DNA of 64,000 bases from Torreya grandis (taxonomy: Eukaryota > Streptophyta > Pinopsida > Cupressales > Taxaceae). The stretch's first letter is position 1; each line of letters begins with the position of its first letter. Both the position numbers and the translations under genes were made by a program. Below are positions 36,120 to 48,530 of the stretch, in pieces. The notes under the pieces are model-generated. The model was not told where the DNA came from, made no database searches, and saw only the letters and a program-made list of their open reading frames with translations. Where the stretch lies: positions 946,001 through 1,010,000 of the forward strand of contig JARHVA010005486.1 of assembly GCA_037957365.1 (NCBI GenBank), read 5' to 3'.

Positions 36120-37976
36120 AGTATGTAATCATAAATTCATTAGATCTACAAGTTATTCCTAGCTCAGAGAAGATAGATCCTACTTACACTTTCAATTGGG
36201 GATACATTAGATAATCAATAACATGACCAATATGGATCCACTAGACCTAATTAGGGGATATCTTACCATAATAATATCACTAGGGAGGATTTCAAAGCCT
36301 CCAGTCAATCAAAACTATGCAATAGCCCTAACTGAGTCCTATGTTTTCATATTCACTAAACTAACAAGTAAATCAAAGAAATCTAATCTAGTGCTCATAA
36401 AATATTATGGCGTAAAGTGGGGATAATAAAAAAAAAATTAAACATACATATATGAAATATACTCACATCAATGTATATGGAATCTTAATGCATAAAAGAG
36501 AAGTGAAAATGCATATCTATCTACTCTTACAAAGGAGGAACAAAGTTAGGAATATACCTTTGAAGATGAACCCATCAAACCTCAATCTCTCCCTTGGCCA
36601 ATGTGCTTTATAAGAGTTTGTTTTGGTATGTAAGGATGACAAGGACAAATCAGCTCTAGGATACACAACCTATCAATGCATCCAAAATACTTCTTCACAA
36701 GATAATATCTATATCTCCAAATAAAGTATTAGACCCTGAGCTTTCTCCTCAAGTAGAATGGTGGATAAGTATATGCACAATATCTATTACTTCTTATTAT
36801 CTTCTCTAAATAATGGTGAAATTATTATGTTTATATAGGTATATTTAACCCTAAACCCTTCCAAAAATTTTGGTCGACAGGGTCGACCCAGTCGACCTAG
36901 TATCATTATCGATAAAAACTCATTAGGTCACAAGCTAGGTCAGCCAAGAGCTAACCTAGACCCTGAATAAGTTTTGCCAATAAGAGTTCAAGGTTGACCC
37001 ATTCGAAATAGTCATGTAAACTATCAAAATAGGTTTTAGGTTAGGAAAAGGGGTACTAAAGGTGATAAAATACTGGAGGGGTGTGTAAAAGATAAGGACA
37101 AGCTTAGGGAATGGTTTTAAAGAGACAAGTGTGTAGATAATAAGTAGTAAAAGGGATAATAATCCTAAAAAGCAAAAATGCTTTGCCCACCCCTTTCTTA
37201 GTGTACCCCTTAGGACATACACCCAAAAATATTGAGACTCAATGGGATCCTACAATATAGAGAGCATCAGTAATTGATAAAATTTTGAAAATATTATGTG
37301 TATACACCATCCACTTTAATTTTGCCTTTTTAAGTTTATGAAGGTAGTGATGGAGGAGAAAAAGTTTCTAGAGTATCATTTCAACTTAAAACTTGGTCAA
37401 AAGATAGTAATGATGTGAGGGATCCCAAAAGACACTTCTAAACCATTTACAACTAACAACTGATTCTCCAAGGCTGTATAAGTTCCTAAGAGTACTTGAA
37501 TGTGTGATTTTTATTATTTAGGAGGTTGAAACCACAAGTTTATCAGTACCTGACCAACCCTAGACATTATTTGGATTCTCTCTGACAATAGGAGCATTTG
37601 ACATCTTCTTGAAATGTTTTCTTCTTGAAGTGGTACATCCCATTCCTCTATATGAGCCAAAAGGTGGCCAAATTTACATTGTCTACATTTGAGAGTCAAA
37701 AAAAGGTTAGAGCATGATAAGATGACATTAATGACATTTAAACAACATTTTTTAATGACTTTTAACTATATTAGACCTTTAAATAATTTTGACACAACAA
37801 AACCTTGTAATTGACCTCTTGGACTAGACAAGTGTTCATAAGACTAGAACTTGGACAAGGTTAAGGAAGGGAAAACATGACCATATGGGACTCTTTAGGA
37901 CCATTGTAAACCATGAACAATCCATATGAATACCCTATTAAATTTTCAATTTAGATGGGATGACTTGGGGTCAACA
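36120..37976 (-). repeat. Family X left (3') LTR, partial
   Basis: 36120-36490 matches 2225-2587; 37310-37976 matches 46940-47595. The middle part, 36490-37310, is unique in this window and contains three GTCGAC sites within 30 bp (36872-36900). The ORFs at 36956-37222 and 37514-37699 have no motif. Confidence 0.65.
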
Positions 37977-38299
37977 ATTTGTTCAACAATTTGGCAATTC
38001 ACAAGGGTAGCCTACCTATAATGCTAATGGATCAATAGCCTTATCCTTATATTAGGATATGGAGTAAATATTCACTATAATATGAAACTAGTATTCCCTA
38101 AAAATATTTAAAACTCACATAAAACACACAACAAGAAGGAAACACACACTATGCTAAAAGTATTTAGGGAAAATACACATAAAAGACACAAAGTAGCACA
38201 ACTAACCTAATATATATAGACCTCAAAACATGTTTGAGGTGATGAAACCATTTATTTTGATTTAACAAGGATACAAAAAGATTTTCCTTGAATCACAAC

Positions 38300-39303
38300 T
38301 GCTCCATGAGAGTAAGTCACCATATGATGGATGCTTATTAAAAAAATTACATGTGAAGATGATCAAAAGACTTAATAATCATAGGACCTCTGCTAGCTAT
38401 CACTTGACCACTTAGACTTACATGAAATGGTCCTCCTATTTCTCCATTAGGAATAATTAATATATAATCCTACTTGATCTCATTGATTTCCATTTGATGC
38501 TTATCAACTTGCTTCTTAGTAATCATGAGAGTATCTCAACTTCACCTTCAGATGGAAAATGATGTGTTTGATTCTAATACCATCAAACTAGTCTTCTTGT
38601 TGGTCAATCATATCTGCAAGTGGCTCAACATAAGATTGTGGCCTAGGTTGTTTTTTGACCATAAAAAATTATAACTTGACTTCCTTACACTCTCCCAATA
38701 CTAAAACCTTATTGATAGTGATTTGACACTTCTATTCATGCTCCTTAATTTCACAATGACCTCACTCTCATGCTCATTCTTCTTTTTAGGAGGGGGTGCC
38801 TTACTCACTTGCTCAAACTCTTATAATATGTCATGAAAATATTTCCATAAATCATCTTATTCTTCATGACTATCACATTCATGAATTCCTTCACCTTAAG
38901 TAGGTAGAAATACATTATCTTTGACATCCTCATGCTTTATCACACTTTTAAAATCATCCATATGAATAAGATAATTACCTTTTGTAACTTGTTGAAGAGG
39001 ACCATCAAGGCTTACCTTAGAATGTTCATCACCTTCATTATGGATTATGTATGTGCCAAGACTTGTCTCTTCAATGAAAATATATGGACCATATTCATAA
39101 GTGTTAGCACTATAATGATCTAGAAAAATATCAAGAATGCCATCAAAAGGTGCAATTGGTTCTTGATCATTTGCTTGATCTCCCTCATCAATAATAGTGT
39201 AATTCATGTTAGATGAATTTTCTACATGAAGATCCACATGAAACTTGGCTAAAGTTTTAGATTTGATAGTCACCATAGCATCATATCTAGTCCTAAATGC
39301 CAT
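38300..39303 (-). pseudogene. Post-protease coding region of family X element
   Basis: The 135-residue open stretch 38896-39303 (MAFRTRYDAMVTIKSKTLAK...) directly follows the protease block. Below 38890 a frame with KAPPPKKKNEHESEVIVKL continues to about 38500 with stops. In related plant elements a segment of this kind lies between protease and RT, but no RT motif follows before the LTR at 37976. Acidic composition; no domain recognised. Confidence 0.5.
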
Positions 39304-39320
39304 ACAGGACTAATCTAAAG

Positions 39321-39671
39321 TTAAGTACCCCTAATCTTGGTGTTGAAGTCTCTTGATAAGCAAAGAGTAAAGTGAGGTGGAACATAAAAAATCACTACAA
39401 ATTGGGATATATATAAATTAGGAAAATCATGAAGATTCAATTTCAAACCTTTGATCATGCCAACTATTTTAGAAGTTGATTCATAAATTTGTAGTACTCC
39501 CTTTGAATTTGGTTCATACTTCAATTTTAGATTTTTTGCTACTTTCTTTGGCACGATTGAGCTAATCACTTCACTATCAATTAGATAATTATGAACCAAT
39601 ACATATCTAATAATATCATATTTAGAATGGATAAGGTTTATTATTTCTTTCATTTTTAATTGGCTTCTCAT
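39321..39671 (-). pseudogene. Retropepsin-like aspartic protease of family X element
   Basis: The 116-residue open stretch contains NYLIDSEVISSIVPKKVA, where D-S-E stands for the usual D-S-G active site, then GVLQIYESTSKIVGMIKGL and, near the end, FTLCLSRDFNTKIRG, which matches the conserved LCLSR(D/E)FTAK block of plant Ty3 elements. The length suits a protease domain. The Gly to Glu change in the active site would be inactivating. Upstream (39700-40200) is a linker with a few stops. Confidence 0.75.
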
Positions 39672-39884
39672 ACTTGGTCTGACTTTATTTGTTAAAATTG
39701 CCCCTCTTTAACTGGGTTGCCTAGATGATGCAATGAGCTTTGAGAGGTCATTTTGGAGAAAGCTTCTTTGACTAGGTGTGTATATTTTTTCCCACATTGG
39801 AATGCTTACATGAACTTTCTTCATTTGCTCCATAATATTCATAAGAGAGCTACCAACTTTAGGAGCCAAAACACTATCACTAGT

Positions 39885-41400
39885 TTATGTCACTTGATGT
39901 ATAGGAGTACATATAAAATAATATTTAACATTATAAGTTTGATTATTTACTTGATTAATAGAGGATTCATTTTGTGTACTTGATCTTGGGTATGATTGAG
40001 AGCTTATATTTGGACCACTACTTGTTCCTTGAACTTCCTCAACTGCTCTCTTCTTTGACCTTGTATTTATAGCTATGGAACTTGGATCAAAATTGAGATT
40101 TCCTTGGTAGTTGAAAACATATGAGTCATCTTGATGGTAGTTAATCATGGAAAAAATTTCAAGCATCCATTTCATTATTCTCTCATCCATTAGGAATATC
40201 TTCTTGAGTCATGGAAGGCATTATTCCCCATTGAGCTATATAAGCTTGATTAACTGATTCATTTGCATAAGTGGAAGGGCCATTAGGTTATTTCCTTGAA
40301 GGTTGCTCTCCATTATCTTGTACAAGATTGTTTTAAATAGGTACAAGTGCCTTGGAAGTAGAAGGAGCATTCTTATTTTGTTGATTAGGTTGCCTTACTT
40401 GAGTTAATTCCCCTTATCCTTAGTATTAACCTTGAAAATATTATCGAGGATATTGATAGGATTGGTAAGGCTTGGAAGGACCTTGATAATACCTCCATTA
40501 TTTTTGTTTTTAATTCCTCTTAAGAGCTTAGACTTATTATTTTTGCTTGTTTATTTGACTAGGGGCAGTTTATTTGTGATTGGGTATGGGGATAAGAGCA
40601 ATGGTGGGTATGGGAGATTTCACATCAGGAAACAAAGGCATGGGACATCTAAGAGAAAGTTTTATAGATTGGATAAAGTTATAATCAACCAGTATAACAA
40701 TGTCATATGCATTTGGTAGAGTATTCCCATCCATTGATTGAATCATAACACCAATATCACTATTCAAGGCTTTGAGATAGTAGAGAAAAGCATAGTTTGG
40801 GGTGGGTACTACTATTATTTTGATTTTATCCCATGTTTTTAAAAACCTAGCACTAAAATATTTCCTGAATTCATGAGGGGATCTCTTTATGGTAGTCAAT
40901 TGCTCAGCCAAGGATAAATGGTCACTTTTGCCTTCAAACCTCTTGCTCAATTTGTCTCCCAAATCATCCCATGAGTCAATTAAATTAGGTCCTAATGTCT
41001 TATACCATTAAAAATATTTTCTTTTAAAACTAATTTCCAACAACTTAATTTATACATTATCTTGTGTGATGTTATGAATGTTGTAAAATTTGGTCATGTC
41101 TCTAATATGTTTAATGGGGTAAGAGAAGTCTCTCCATTGAAGTGAGTCACACTTTTGAGGGTCGTCATTGGAATATCATCATATTTTTGAAGGTTAAAAG
41201 GATAATCACCGTTGAAGTTAAAAAAGGGTATATATATATAGCCATGTTACCATCCTTAGGAGATCTTGATAATCTAGAATAAAGAGCTTCATTCTAGGTG
41301 ACTTAGTGTATGGGAGATTGTGAAGAAATCTCTTTCTCTTGTATGAATGATAATGTAATTAAAGGATTTCAAAGGGGATAACTTTAAATTTTGATCATGT
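39885..41400 (-). pseudogene. Gag remnant of family X element
   Basis: The stretch 40570-40962 reads RSPHEFRKYFSARFLKTWDK then PNYAFLYYLKALNSDIGVMI, the C-terminal half of a plant Ty3 retrotransposon gag domain. 39885-40190 follows with a basic patch (NTRSKKRAVEE) and Ser/Gln-rich sequence, a typical Gag tail or linker. Upstream to about 41400 the frame is broken (a decayed GDP/FP-type gag start is likely). The ORF 40432-40719 (+) is a shadow. Confidence 0.75.
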
Positions 41401-42221
41401 GGTCACATTTGGAATGAAATTAGGCTCACTAGTCAATAACCAAGAGATAAAAACCTTTTGGACAAAGAAAGTTGTTATTATTGTAATAATGCCAAGACCA
41501 ACATCTATCTTGGATGGCCTCTTTTATTTTGGATCCCATAGGGAATTATATAACTATTATAGATGAAAATTTCACCTTATGAAATGGTGATTCAAGCCTT
41601 ATAAACTTGAGTTATGCAATGGTATTGATTCTAGGTTGTGGGTGACCTCTAAGTGAGTCAAACATCTAGATTTTGGGATAGCTCCCAAAATACAACACCT
41701 AGACTAATACTAAACCACATGATTTGACATGCAAAAGGGGAAGAAGAGTAATAATCTAACCAAACAACTTGGAGGTGATAAAAAAATTAATTTTTAAATA
41801 TGCACTATGAAATATCAACTTACAATCTAATTGTGCTACTCTAAACAACCCCTATCACACAAGTGTTTCAATATGAAGGTTTAGATGATTGTAGGAATAA
41901 TGGTATGATTAAACAAGAGATGATAATATAAAAAATAATGGTATTTAAATTATATAAATAATCCAAAAAATTATAACAATTCATATGACCTGTGAAAGGT
42001 AGCAAACTTGTATAAAACATGAATTATGAAGGGTAAATGTAAAGGATATGACTATCACTAAATAGTCATCCATACAACATACTCAAGATAAATATTTTAA
42101 ATATATAAATAGAACATATAAATTTAATTCACTTCAATATGTAAGTAAAATTATCAAATTTGGTATGGATTCACCATAACCAATGTATGGATCTTATAAA
42201 CTTAGCCAAAATGGCTGATCT

Positions 42222-42287
<66 letters not shown>

Positions 42288-43575
42288 TGAAAAATTTCCA
42301 TGAGAGTTATAACAAGAAAATAAGTAATGAAATATTAAAAAATATATCTAAGGCTATGTGTCTCACTCCTTAATAATATCCAACATTCCAAGTGGTATAG
42401 GAGTTATAAACTTACTTGACACCTTGACTAGCTCCTTGAAAACTATCGTTCTTTTAATAAAAAGAGTGGAAAATAGACATTTAAACCATTAATATTCCTT
42501 GAATTAATATAAATCCACTCATTTAACATCTTGCATGCCTTAATAAACTCCTTTTGTCTACCTTTCCATCACTCAAGTACGTAGGTGTCTTGAAACTATT
42601 CACTTCCCATGCCTAGATTGGTCCAAGTGGCCTAAAACTTAAGTTCATCTTATCCAAATCATAAAAAAAATATTAATGGTCTTAAAATATGTTATCAAGT
42701 CTTAAAAAACCATTTTTTCTATTGAATCAACTTATAATAATTCATTTTTCTCCTTAAGCTTTCACTAGGCCTAGTTTCCTTGTAGCCCTTTTTACCTATA
42801 AACATCCTTGTGTATGGAGTTGTATGAATGAAATTGATAAAATAAGGGAATATTATAGTACCCTATATGTCATTATATGTCCATGTCAAATTTAATCTTC
42901 AAAATTTGAGTAGAAACCCATTTTTTGCCTTTCTCTCTCTTGAATTAGCCCTCCTTGCTTTGGATCCTATTTTCTTGCTCCAAAATTCTGCCACACATGT
43001 AAAATAACCCAAAATTGTTTGATTCACTTTACCTAGTCCATCACAAACCATCATGTCAATTTTTTAGTCTGATACCCTATAGAAATATCAAAACCAAGAA
43101 ATGGCATTAGCACCAAGTCTCATTTTGAGCCTGTTTGAGATTGCCTTGGAAAATGGGCCTAGTTTGGTCTCCTATAGAATATAATGTGAATTATTTTGGA
43201 ATTTAATGGATTAAAAAGTTCAAAAATAACCTCATACCATAATTTGGAAGCTCTCCCCTTCTCAAAACACCTATAAAACACCAAAAACATAAAAAAATAG
43301 GGTATTTATACCAATTTATACAAGTGACATTAGCATCCAAGTACATGTTAATAGCATCATTTGATTAATCAAAAACATAAAAGATGTTTTAGGATAAAAA
43401 TATTCCATTATATGTGCATTTTATCTCTTTTCTCCATGACTGGTCACTATCAAGGTTTAGGAGAGGTTTAAAGCCTGTTTGGGGTCTTAACAATTATTCA
43501 TAAAGAATAGATCATTAAATGAACTACTTACACTTGGAAAACCTTATCTATATACCCATTCAACTATTAAAAAAG
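41401..43575 (-). other. Leader and LTR-side region of family X element
   Basis: No gene is seen. The region contains the AG microsatellite and must include the PBS and the inner end of the right LTR, but I could not place either. A near-perfect inverted repeat, TTTTGGGATAGCTCCCAAAA, lies at 41673-41692. Confidence 0.4.
42225..42284. repeat. (AG)30 microsatellite
   Basis: Thirty uninterrupted AG units, preceded by TTAT and followed by GAGTGA. Confidence 0.98.
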
Positions 43576-44799
43576 GCTCATACTCCCATGCAAATTTTTA
43601 TCAATTATATGATCATCTGAAGTTGCTTCTTGGGTGGCAAGCTTAGAATTTCTCAAGGCCAAGAGAGGTTGACTTTGAGTTTTAGGTATCAAAATTTCAT
43701 CTAACTATTATTACAGGATAAAATAACTTTAAAGCATACATTTACATTATTCTACATGCCTTGGAATTCTTAATTATCCGTATGTATGCTCAGGGTACAT
43801 TGGTTAGGATGTTGGGGTTCGAGGCCTATCTCTTTCTTGCTAGCCCTCAAGGGCACATGGATGAAAAACTAAACTATATTTCCACCTAAGAACTTAGGGA
43901 GACATACTCCATTAATTTTAATTTTATCAATATCACCCCATGAGTTCTATAAACTTTCTTATGATTTTGAGCTTAAGTGGACCCCTAAGTCTCTTAACTA
44001 CCCCTTGTCCAAGGAGTAGGCATGGTTTGAGATTAAAAAAATGGGTATATCCACTACTTGTATGGACTTATAGTAACCATGGGTGTCCTTTTCAACTCAT
44101 TACAATAATATGTACCAAATTTTATACCCTTTTCATTCTTTTAGAGCCATTAAAAATCAAATTCCTCATGACCAATTGGATCTGCTAGCTCATACTCCCA
44201 TGCAAATTTTGATCAATTATATGATCATCTGAAGTTGCTTCTTGGGGGGCAAGCTTAGAATTTCTCAAGGCCAAGAGAGGTTGACTTTGAGTTTTGGGTA
44301 TCAAAATTTCATCTAACTATTATTAAAGGATAAAATAACTTTAAAACATACATTTACATTATTCTACGTGCCTTGGAATTCTTAATTACCCCTATGTATG
44401 CTTAGGGTACATTGGTTAAGATGTTGGGGTTCGAGGCCTATCTCTTTCTTGCTAGCCCTCAAGGACACATGGATGAAAACCTAAACTATATTTCCACCTA
44501 AGAATTTAGGGAGACATACTCCATTACTTTTAATTTTATCAATATCCCCCCATGAGTTCTAGAAACTTTCTTATGCCTTTGAGCTCAAGTGGACCCCTAA
44601 GTCTCTTAACTGCCCCTTGTCCAAGGAGTAGGCATGGTTTGAGATTTAAAAAATGGGTATATCCACTACTTGTATGGACTTATAGTGACCATGGGTGTCC
44701 TTTTCAACTCATTAAAATAATATGTACCAAATTTTATACCCTTTTCATTCTTTTAGAGCCATTAAAACTCAAATTCCTCATGACCAATTGGGTTTGCTA
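43576..44799. repeat. 612 bp tandem duplication in the family X LTR
   Basis: Unit 1 (43576-44187) and unit 2 (44188-44799) are nearly identical along the whole length; for example CTCATACTCCCATGCAAATT occurs at 43577 and 44189. Only scattered single-base changes are seen. The ORFs 43940-44188 and 44552-44800 are the same chance frame in both units. The high identity implies a recent event compared with the other repeats here. Confidence 0.92.
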
Positions 44800-47595
44800 G
44801 CCTATGTCTGACTTTCTAGTTTGGATAGACTATGTAAGTAGTCATGAACTTAGATTTGATCAATTTTCCATGTTTATTTTAGTTTAAAATGTAATTATTA
44901 CTTGATTATATATATATATATATGATGTAAACCAAAAAGTTATTTACATGCTCTTTTTCTCCTTATTTTGACTTAAGACCAACTGTCTTTCAAGTAAGCC
45001 ACTTGTAGATGCTCATCAGGGCTACTTGATTTTATATTGGTTATAAGTCCTTACCATGAAATAACTCATATTATAAAATATTTTAAACCTATATGAGGTT
45101 TAATTTTATTTTTCAAATCATTTTCAAACACTTTTAAATCTGATATGCCTCTTACTCATGTTTAGAAAATGGTTAACCCTCTAAGCTACCTGTAGGTGCA
45201 TGTATATGCTTGTACGGTATTAATCTATTATGAAGTGTTCCTTTGGGATATAATTTATCTTTTAGAGAGATTAAGTCAAACCTTCCTTATTGGAAACTAC
45301 CTCATCTTGACCTTAGAGACTACCCTATTTTGGTGATGTAAAAAGACTGTAGGTGGCTGTAAATGTTAATTTCTAAAATTAAATAGATTTCACTATCTTG
45401 ATTGGTAGATGGTGAATCTAACTTGATGTCAACTTATATCTCTTATTCAGTTCACTTTATTCAATTTTTGTCAACACCTTAAACCCTTTCACCACACCTT
45501 AACATGTCTCCACTTTACCTTAGCATGTTTGCCAATTTGACTTGGTTGTAGATGCCTACCTCAAGATGAGCCTTACATTGAGTTGTTACTTATTGACTTT
45601 ACCACTTCATGAATTTTCATTATAGGTATTAGAATTTATCACAAGTTCTATAGATCCATTTTTTCTTCTCATAAGTTATTTGCCTCTTTTCATACTTTGA
45701 AACATCCATGTTTACCTTATACCCTACTTATTGGTGTCTAATAGGATTATTTTAGGGCTACACGAAGCTTCTCTCTCAATATATTTGATTTCATATCTTT
45801 TCACACTTATAAAAACAATTGATCCCTTTTTATTATTTCTTTAAGGGTTCATAGAGATTAAGACAAGCATTTTTATCAATTCCAACACACTTGACTGGTC
45901 TTGTATGGACTATAGGTGCTTATTGACTGTGTGCACACTTTTGAAAATAAGTCACTTTTTTTTCAACCATATACATTGCATTAATTTTACTTGAGAATAT
46001 TGTATCCTCTGACTCTTTTTCAATAGTAATGAAAACTTGTTGATAAACATTACTCAATCCTTCACACTTGTCCTTTCGGTGTACAAACTATGTATAGATT
46101 ATGGAGTCATGGGCATTGAAAATAGAGTATCTTGATGGTATACCATGTTTTTGATGAGATTTGTGATTTTTAATGAGGTTTCACTTACCTCTCAATGTTA
46201 TCCAGGCATTCTTAACATGGATTTTGGTCCTTGAATACATGTTGATAGACTTGCATGCCTATATGTGCTTGAGACACTTCATGAACTTGCTCAATATGCA
46301 AATTTGGATCATGTTACCCATTATTCAACAAAACAATATCTCAAAATTTTCTCTCTTGTTGATCAATGATGTTACTTATTTCTATTTAAACCAAAATGAA
46401 GTTCAGACTTGGAAAGTTCATCTAAATAACATACAATTCTCTCAAAAATCAAGTCACTTAGATATTATGGAGAAAGAGAGCCATTTCACACAAAACACAT
46501 GAATTAAATATATTTGAAGGATATCCCATGATTTATGGAGTGTTATAAACATTTGAGAGTGGCCACCATAAAGATAAAAGTAAACTTATAGCAGGATTCA
46601 TTGGAATGACCTGATCATCAAGGCATTGTTCCTCCAAGTGAAGGCACATCATAGAGATGAGTTGGCTAATGAAACCAGCATTAAATGGAGCTACATGAAA
46701 TATAAAATCATCCCTAAAAACTATTCCTCTCCAATGATTTCTAAAGTGGATAAACAGGTGCAAGGACATACCCCTCTCAGATGGATAGGCCATAGTGACA
46801 TGCTATCACTCTTAGTGATTATTCATAAATAATAGGCCATAATTATTAAAACCAATGAAAATAATTTTAAAATCATTAGGACCCCTAAAAATGGCCAAAT
46901 TTTCATCTCTTAACTCTCTCTCTCTCCTAGCCATACCATCCAATTTAATTTTGCCTTTTTGGGATTGTGAAGGTAATGATTGAGGAGAAAAGGTGTCTAT
47001 AGTATTAATTTGACTTAAATATTAGTTATAATCTTGGAAATTATGTGATGGAGCCCAAGAGACACTTATAAACTATTTATAACTGATAACTGATTCTCTA
47101 AGGCTATACAAGTGCTAAAAAGTGCTTGAAAGTGTCATTTTTCTTATTTGGGAGGTTGAAACTACAAGTTTATCAGTACATGATTGACCTTAAACATTCT
47201 CTAACACTAGGGGAATTTTTAATCTTATTTAAATGTTCTCTTCTTAAATGGTACATCCCATTCCTCTATATGGGCCAAAAGGTGTTCAAATTTACATTTT
47301 TTGCATTTGAGAGTCAAATAAATGTTAAAACATGATAGGATGACAGTAAAATAACCTTTTATAATGAATTTTAAATATATTAAACATTTAAATAATTTTT
47401 ACAAACCAAGATCTTTTAATTGACCTCTAGGACTAGATAAGTGTTCCTAAGACCCAAACTTGGACAAAGTTAAGGAAGGGAAAACATGACCATATGAGAC
47501 TCTTTAGGACCATTATAAACCATGAGCAAGCCATATGACCACCCTATGAAATTTTAATTTTAGAGGGGTTGATCTATTTTGACTTGGGATCAAAA
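44800..47595 (-). repeat. Family X right (5') LTR, with internal deletion
   Basis: 44800-46930 matches 50-2220; then the sequence jumps (ATACCATCC|AATTTAATTTTGCC near 46940) to the block equivalent to 37310-37976, so about 1.2 kb present in the left LTR is missing. ORFs 46173-46502, 46533-46793, 46626-46832 and 47126-47335 lie in LTR sequence and have no domain. Confidence 0.7.
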
Positions 47596-47966
47596 TTTGG
47601 TTAATAGTAATGTGTGTGGATACATAATACAAGTTCTATAATCTAACGAATGATCTATAATACTGACCCTACATACTTTCCACCTATTTCTAGTCCAAAT
47701 ATACTAGCACAAAGTAAACCTAACTAAGTATCATTTCTCTTTGGTATTGAAATCAATTGAACTTATTTCAAATTTAGTACTTTCTATTTTTAGCATATCT
47801 AAGTATTATAACTCTAATATTACTTTATCTATGTTTGTAATTAATTGGCCTACTATAGATTAGTTTATCACCCTTGTGATTGAACTAATTATATATTCTT
47901 AACCCTATTTCCCCCATTTTCAATTTAGGGTTAAACGTTTGGTGAATCTAACACATCTATCTCTTT
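47596..47966. other. Region upstream of the plus-strand gag
   Basis: AT-rich, no motif recognised. It should be the leader of the Tat-like element that starts with the gag at 47967. Confidence 0.35.
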
Positions 47967-48530
47967 ATGAAAATCCTTTCTTGCCCTAGGATTTTCAACC
48001 TCCTAAGTTTTTTTCTTGTTTTTTTTAAGATTTATTCTATTAAGTGTATGCAACTTAGGCATATCCATAGGTTAGGTGGTGTTTCTATTAAACACTTGGA
48101 GTTCCATATTTTAATACCTAATATGGACCTAACTAATGAAGTATCAAACCTTATGCCTAATGAGAGTGTCAATAATTAAAATGAACAAAATGTTGAATTG
48201 GTTATCACAAAAGATTATTCTAATCATGAAAATAATAAACATAAACAAATAAATCAAGAGCAAGTGCAAGTTATTTCTATGTTTCAAAAGCATATTCATC
48301 AAATTATTAAGGATCTCAATGAGATTATCAAAACCATATTATAAACTAAATCAGAAAGAAACATAGAATAAAAACATGCACATGTATTTATCATTCTATT
48401 AGAGTTATGAGACATCCCCACATTCAAGTTTTCTTCCCCTTGAGCACATCATCGATTCATACATCTAGTGGGGATGGGTTATGTGTTTACACCATTGTTC
48501 TCTAAAATAATTCCTACTATTACTACATCC
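47967..48530 (+). pseudogene. Tat-like gag, 5' part, cut by LARD insertion
   Basis: The open stretch 47967-48179 (MKILSCPRIFNLL...) is followed, in the same frame, by protein-like sequence with stops (FQKHIHQIIKDLNEIIKTIL near 48280) up to 48530. It resumes after both insertions at 62892. The start ATG at 47967 is the first in the open frame, but the hydrophobic beginning is unusual for Gag and the true start may be downstream. Stops include TAA and TGA, unlike the TAG-biased frames elsewhere. Confidence 0.5.
48526..48530. repeat. Target site duplication of LARD (left), CATCC
   Basis: Partner AATCC at 57605-57609, one mismatch. Confidence 0.55.

Larger units (their letters stand above)
36120..47595 (-). 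mobile_element. Family X long-LTR element with gag and protease only
   Basis: Left LTR piece 36120-37976 and right LTR piece (to 47595) share a terminal about 650 bp block (37310-37976 with 46940-47595), and both end at a TGTTGACCC-type start on the minus strand (...GGGTCAACA at 37976, ...GGATCAAAA at 47595). Between them lies a minus-strand gag-protease region without RT. The right LTR lacks the middle part (36120-37300 equivalent) and the left LTR lacks its distal part, which is found at 44800-46930. The left side is cut off by the LARD array. The PBS was not identified. Confidence 0.65.

Noticed and set aside
43940..44800. Two similar 82-codon ORFs as a duplicated gene family
   Set aside because: They are the same chance frame in a 612 bp tandem duplication of LTR sequence, with no domain and no conservation bias visible.
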